DNA of 64,000 bases from Cotesia glomerata. Its lineage: Eukaryota; Arthropoda; Insecta; Hymenoptera; Braconidae. A program made the position numbers and the translations under genes. Positions 61,033-64,000 of this stretch are shown one piece after another. The first letter of the stretch is position 1; the number at the start of each line of letters is the position of its first letter. The notes beneath the pieces were generated by a model. That model worked only from the letters and a program-made list of their open reading frames with translations. It made no database searches and was not told the origin of the DNA. Location: positions 28,941,152 through 29,005,151 of the forward strand of contig NC_058160.1 of assembly GCF_020080835.1 (NCBI RefSeq), read 5' to 3'.

Positions 61033-64000
61033 AATTTTTAGAAAAAAAAAAAAAAGATTTTAAATGATTCAACTTACTCTTTTCAGTGATTGGCGGGACG
61101 ATGGTGACTGGCGGTGGTAGTACAGCCCGAAGATCTTCATCCTTACTAGCTGCAGATTCGATTGAAAGATCTGCGGTAACCTGAGTACTCAAAAGATCCT
61201 GACTAGAATTATTATCAGGACTATGACTGCCGATGTCTTTGTTGTTGCGTTTAATATAATTTCTCTGTCTGGCGTTTGGTCGTATTTCTTTAAAAGTAGG
61301 CGGATGCGGAGGAGATACAATCAAGGAACCAGACTGCTCTTCCTCAATAAGACCAGCAGCAGCAGCAGCAGCAGCACTATTAACCCCACCGCCAATCAAG
61401 GAAGATGATTGCAGAGAGGAAGTTAAATTCGTAGATAAATTAGATGTTTTTGAATCAATATTTCTACGCGGAATTTTATAAGGCGGACTAGGAGTACGTT
61501 TTCTCGATTTACTACTACTCTTCTTACGACTCTTGGAGTTAGGTGATGAGGATTTATTGGGTGAAGTACGTGAGGATATGGTTGGAGAGCTGTCAGAGTT
61601 ATCTTTTTCACGAGACTTCGACCTAACAGGACTTGCATCTCGATCGACTATTTTTGATGATGATGAAGATGATGATATTGATGAAGATAATGACGATGAA
61701 GCCTTTGTGGGCAATACTTGGGATTGTTTTGAATTTGACCGCGATCTGTTGCTTAATTTTCTGTGTGACGAGGAGGATTTTGAGGAAGCGAATGACTTTT
61801 CATCTTTTGCCGAAGATGCTGAAGAACCGCCGCGTAAAGACGACGAGCTCTTAGCGTCTTTAGACTTGGCCTCGCTTCCTCCACTTCCACCACTACCAAC
61901 ACCACGAATTGCAGAATTGTTTGACGCGAGAGAAGATGTTATTGATGATGACTTAAGGCCACCACCACTTTGATTAGATTCACTTATGTGATTCATTGCT
62001 TGTTTCGATAATAATAATTGCTGTTTTATTGCGTGATCTGAAAGTACAGTGTTTAACGCGGGATGTTGATTCTTTGATAATTGTGTTTTAGACGGCATAT
62101 CGTTTGTTAATGACGATGAAGATAACGCAGCTACTTGACGTAGACGAGACTCTATATCACAGTTTTGTAGCTCTGCTCCTGAAGAAATTTTAAGACGAGG
62201 ATCCCGTGATACTGGACGCGCTGAAGCTACCATAAGACTGCTTGCTGGCGCTATCCGAGGTCCGTTGTTAGCACCCACATTTTTTAATAACGATGCATTC
62301 GCTGCTGGAAACTAATCATATCATACAATTAATATGGTAATTGTAAAAAATAGACAGGAAAAAATTTTTAAATTATGAAAAATTCATATTATTTCATTAA
62401 AATTAATATAAAAAAAAAAAAAAAAATAATAATAATAATAAAAATGATTTTTTGTTACAAAAAAAAGTATTATTATTATTATTATATTTTTTATTTTATA
62501 ATAATTTTAATGAAATAATATGAATTTTTGATAACTTTAAAATTTTTTTCCCTGATTCAATTAATAAAAATTTCTTTCTTCATTAATTTTTATTAAAAAA
62601 CAATTATTTAAATATTTACCTGCTTCGCTACTTGTTTATTCACTTGATTAGACACCGCAGCTACAACTTTATCCGGTTTGACTTCATTAAGGGTGATTGA
62701 TGATGTCAACTGGACAAATAATTTTTTTTTTGTTATAATTATTTATTTTTATTGTTATTAATACACATGCGATAATTTTTTTGGCTAAACGTACCGATTC
62801 AGCTTTGACTAGAGCTGTTTGTTTCTGCTGCTGTTCAAGACTTGACTTGGCTTGCATCAACTCCAATTCTACTTTCTGTTTCTGTAACTCAAGAAGTTCT
62901 TTCTGTTTCTTAAGTAATTGCTCCCGCATCAAAGCTTCGTTGACAGATACTGGGTCTCCAGGAGGAATTTTTACAGAAGGTATCACGCTAGGTGTAGAGA
63001 CTGTTGTCGGTGGTGTAGTCGGAGTCTAAAAAAAAAAATAATTATAATAATTTATCATCAAAAATTTATGGTAATTATTTACAAGTGGGGTCCATTATTT
63101 TAATTCTCATTTTTTTGAACGAAATTTCTATTTGATTTTATTGATATATTTTTTTTTAATTTATAAATTTTTTAGAAAATTGTGATATTTAACTTTTTTT
63201 TTTTAAGCTCATTTTTTTATGTATCTAAAAAAAATATGTATATCAAAAACATCAAAAAAAGATAAAATAGAAATTTTATCTAAAAACATGAGCCAAAATT
63301 TTTTCCAACTTTTGAAGACAAAAAAGCTATTGAAATCTTTGTTTTTTTCTTTTACATTTTTTATCATAAACGCGCCGTAAAAACAAGCAGAATAAAAAAA
63401 ATTTTTAAATATTAATTTTTCTCTTAGATATGGCCAAAAATTAGTACTTTTTTTTATTGTATCTAGTATTCGTTTATGGCAAAAGCTATCAAGTGATATT
63501 ATTAATCAACTCTTATTTCCTCGAGAGTTTTAAAAATAAAGCGTTTGAATTTTTCCTCAATCTTGAACTATCAAAAAGTTTGTAACCCTATTAATTATCC
63601 AGTTTAGCTTATTTGAATTTACTCATATAATTCATTGTATTGCATCGTATTATAATATTTCTGTTTTATTATTTAATTACCCTATTTAGTCATTGCTCAT
63701 CAATTATACCTAAACTTTGTATCATTGCCATCCGGCTAAGCCTTGGGATATAAATCTAATAAATAAATAATTAAAAATAGGATGGATCCCACTTGTAAAT
63801 AATTACCAAAATATATCAAGTGATACTAATTGTTAATAAAATATAAAAATAATTACCCCAGCTAAGAAACGTGGGTTTAAGTGAATAGAACCCGATGAAA
63901 CAGATGAATTAGGTACTGGCCACGCTGGGTCTATATTACGGACATGTATGTCGAGTGAAAATAATTTCTTAGCAGGAAAAACTTCACCCCAAGTTTGTCG
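54753..64000 (-). CDS. Pcf11: Pcf11, pre-mRNA cleavage and transcription termination factor (3' nine exons, partial)
   Basis: Subunit of cleavage factor II that couples poly(A)-site cleavage to Pol II release. Reverse-strand exons: 64000-63857, 63025-62795, 62709-62620, 62311-61078, 60944-60824, 60025-57615, 57129-56888, 56449-55939, 55090-54753; 1773 residues, in frame to TAA. The CTD-interacting domain is beyond the right edge. Visible: the conserved TW-FPAKKLF-LD-DPAWP block, a Gln/Lys/Glu coiled coil (about 62795-62960), Ser- and Arg-Ser-rich stretches, an APPPPPPPP run, a Gly/Pro/Met-rich segment, and the first zinc finger CSSCGARF with HHLDWHFRQNRR. Then comes SDWNQFEEIEDVDDR, the second finger CRCQTC with HPLCLEDH, and an acidic tail. 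Introns hold fold-back copy D, a GC-rich hairpin, and MITEs. Confidence 0.94.
55332..55525. repeat. MITE, TTAGCCGAC subfamily (Pcf11 intron)
   Basis: TTAAGTTAGCCGACATTTCA at the left and AGACGTCTGCTAACTTCAGT at the right. The left end is nearly identical to that at 48826, so these are close relatives. Confidence 0.6.
57268..57482. repeat. GC-rich double-hairpin element in a Pcf11 intron
   Basis: Two adjacent inverted repeats, much richer in G and C than anything around them. The first pairs GGCGGAAAGTGGCAACTTT with AAGTTGCCGCTTTCCGCC. The second pairs about 55 bases from 57349 (AGTATACACTCC, GGGAAGTAAATAAGAAA, CTCAGATCACATGT) with their inverse up to 57482. Its loop carries CCTCGG-CTTCG-CCTCGG. 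No coding frame. Confidence 0.7.
60220..60780 (-). repeat. Tandem fold-back element, copy D (two modules, inverted, truncated)
   Basis: Reverse orientation to copies A-C: TATTTAGGCTGCATT and TATCTCTAGATACATAATTA come first, then two 220 bp inverted-repeat modules. The opposite end stops after GCAATTTAACA, so the CCTTGCAG hairpin is missing. It lies in the Pcf11 intron between exons 60944-60824 and 60025-57615. Confidence 0.7.
62405..62535. repeat. Palindromic AAT/ATT microsatellite
   Basis: ATAATAATAATAATAAAAAT against ATTATTATTATTATATTTTT, flanked by TTCATATTATTTCATTAAAA and its inverse TTTTAATGAAATAATATGAA. It forms a hairpin-like structure in a Pcf11 intron and may be a small MITE. Confidence 0.55.
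63070..63807. repeat. MITE with ACAAGTGGG ends, enlarged by an inserted LINE-like tail
   Basis: GGTAATTATTTACAAGTGGG at the left; the right end is its inverse, CCCACTTGTAAATAATTACC. The shared family body runs to about 63450. A block without that character follows (63450-63775), ending GCCATCCGGCTAAGCCTTGG and TAATAAATAAATAA, as in a truncated non-LTR retrotransposon. Confidence 0.65.

Noticed and set aside
61423..61973. Forward and shifted frames over the Ser-rich Pcf11 exon (61533-61973 acidic frame)
   Set aside because: Reverse complement of Ser/Arg/Lys-rich codons gives acidic low-complexity frames; the Pcf11 frame is the one joined by good splice sites.
1..64000. Integrated virus or bracovirus-like sequence
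   Set aside because: Considered because the genome could be from a parasitoid wasp, but no viral gene, excision motif or cluster of virulence genes was seen.

Overview
This is a eukaryotic, intron-rich and very AT-rich genomic window. Gene content and protein similarity point to an insect, most likely a hymenopteran; the AT bias and the density of small palindromic repeats would suit a parasitoid wasp, but that is inference. It carries six recognisable protein-coding genes plus the edge of a seventh. I rebuilt the exons by hand from reading frame, GT/AG (once GC/AG) boundaries and family similarity. Every complete model closes in frame.

Layout from left to right. 1-151 (-): amino end of an unidentified gene. 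1382-4329 (+): mitochondrial dihydrolipoamide dehydrogenase, 7 exons, 507 aa, with a DRE and a YY1-like site in its promoter. 5314-28252 (+): a DOCK3/4-type Rac/Rap exchange factor (Drosophila sponge), 14 coding exons, 1968 aa. Its 9.8 kb fourth intron holds a complete gap-junction gene, innexin 3, on the opposite strand (11142-13176, 4 coding exons, 396 aa). 29412-40900 (-): the planar-polarity adhesion GPCR Flamingo/Starry night (CELSR), almost wholly in one uninterrupted 10 kb exon. A short last exon, missed by a simple ORF call, adds a PDZ-ligand-like tail. Non-coding 5' exons probably extend to about 48.5 kb. 49366-50296 (+): CUSTOS, 192 aa, with a GC-AG intron. 50585-52964 (+): mitochondrial asparaginyl-tRNA synthetase, 470 aa. 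54753-64000 (-): the 3' nine exons (1773 aa) of the cleavage/termination factor Pcf11; its amino-terminal CID lies outside the window.

Introns and spacers are packed with short non-autonomous repeats. I see at least five palindromic families: a tandem fold-back element with a 220 bp module (four copies); an abundant family with TTAGCAGAC/TTAGCCGAC ends; one with ACAAGTGGG ends; one with CACTGAGA ends; and a GGGTGTGC fold-back. There are also several LINE-like tails ending in TAAA repeats. Several are nested inside each other. A GC-rich double hairpin in a Pcf11 intron stands out in base composition.

The genes have no shared pathway: metabolism, cytoskeletal signalling, cell junctions, planar polarity, organellar translation and mRNA 3'-end formation. 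I found no operon, CRISPR array, tRNA or rRNA gene, or viral gene. The most interesting points are the hidden Flamingo C-terminus, the nested innexin gene, the nested and fold-back repeats, and the GC-rich hairpin element.
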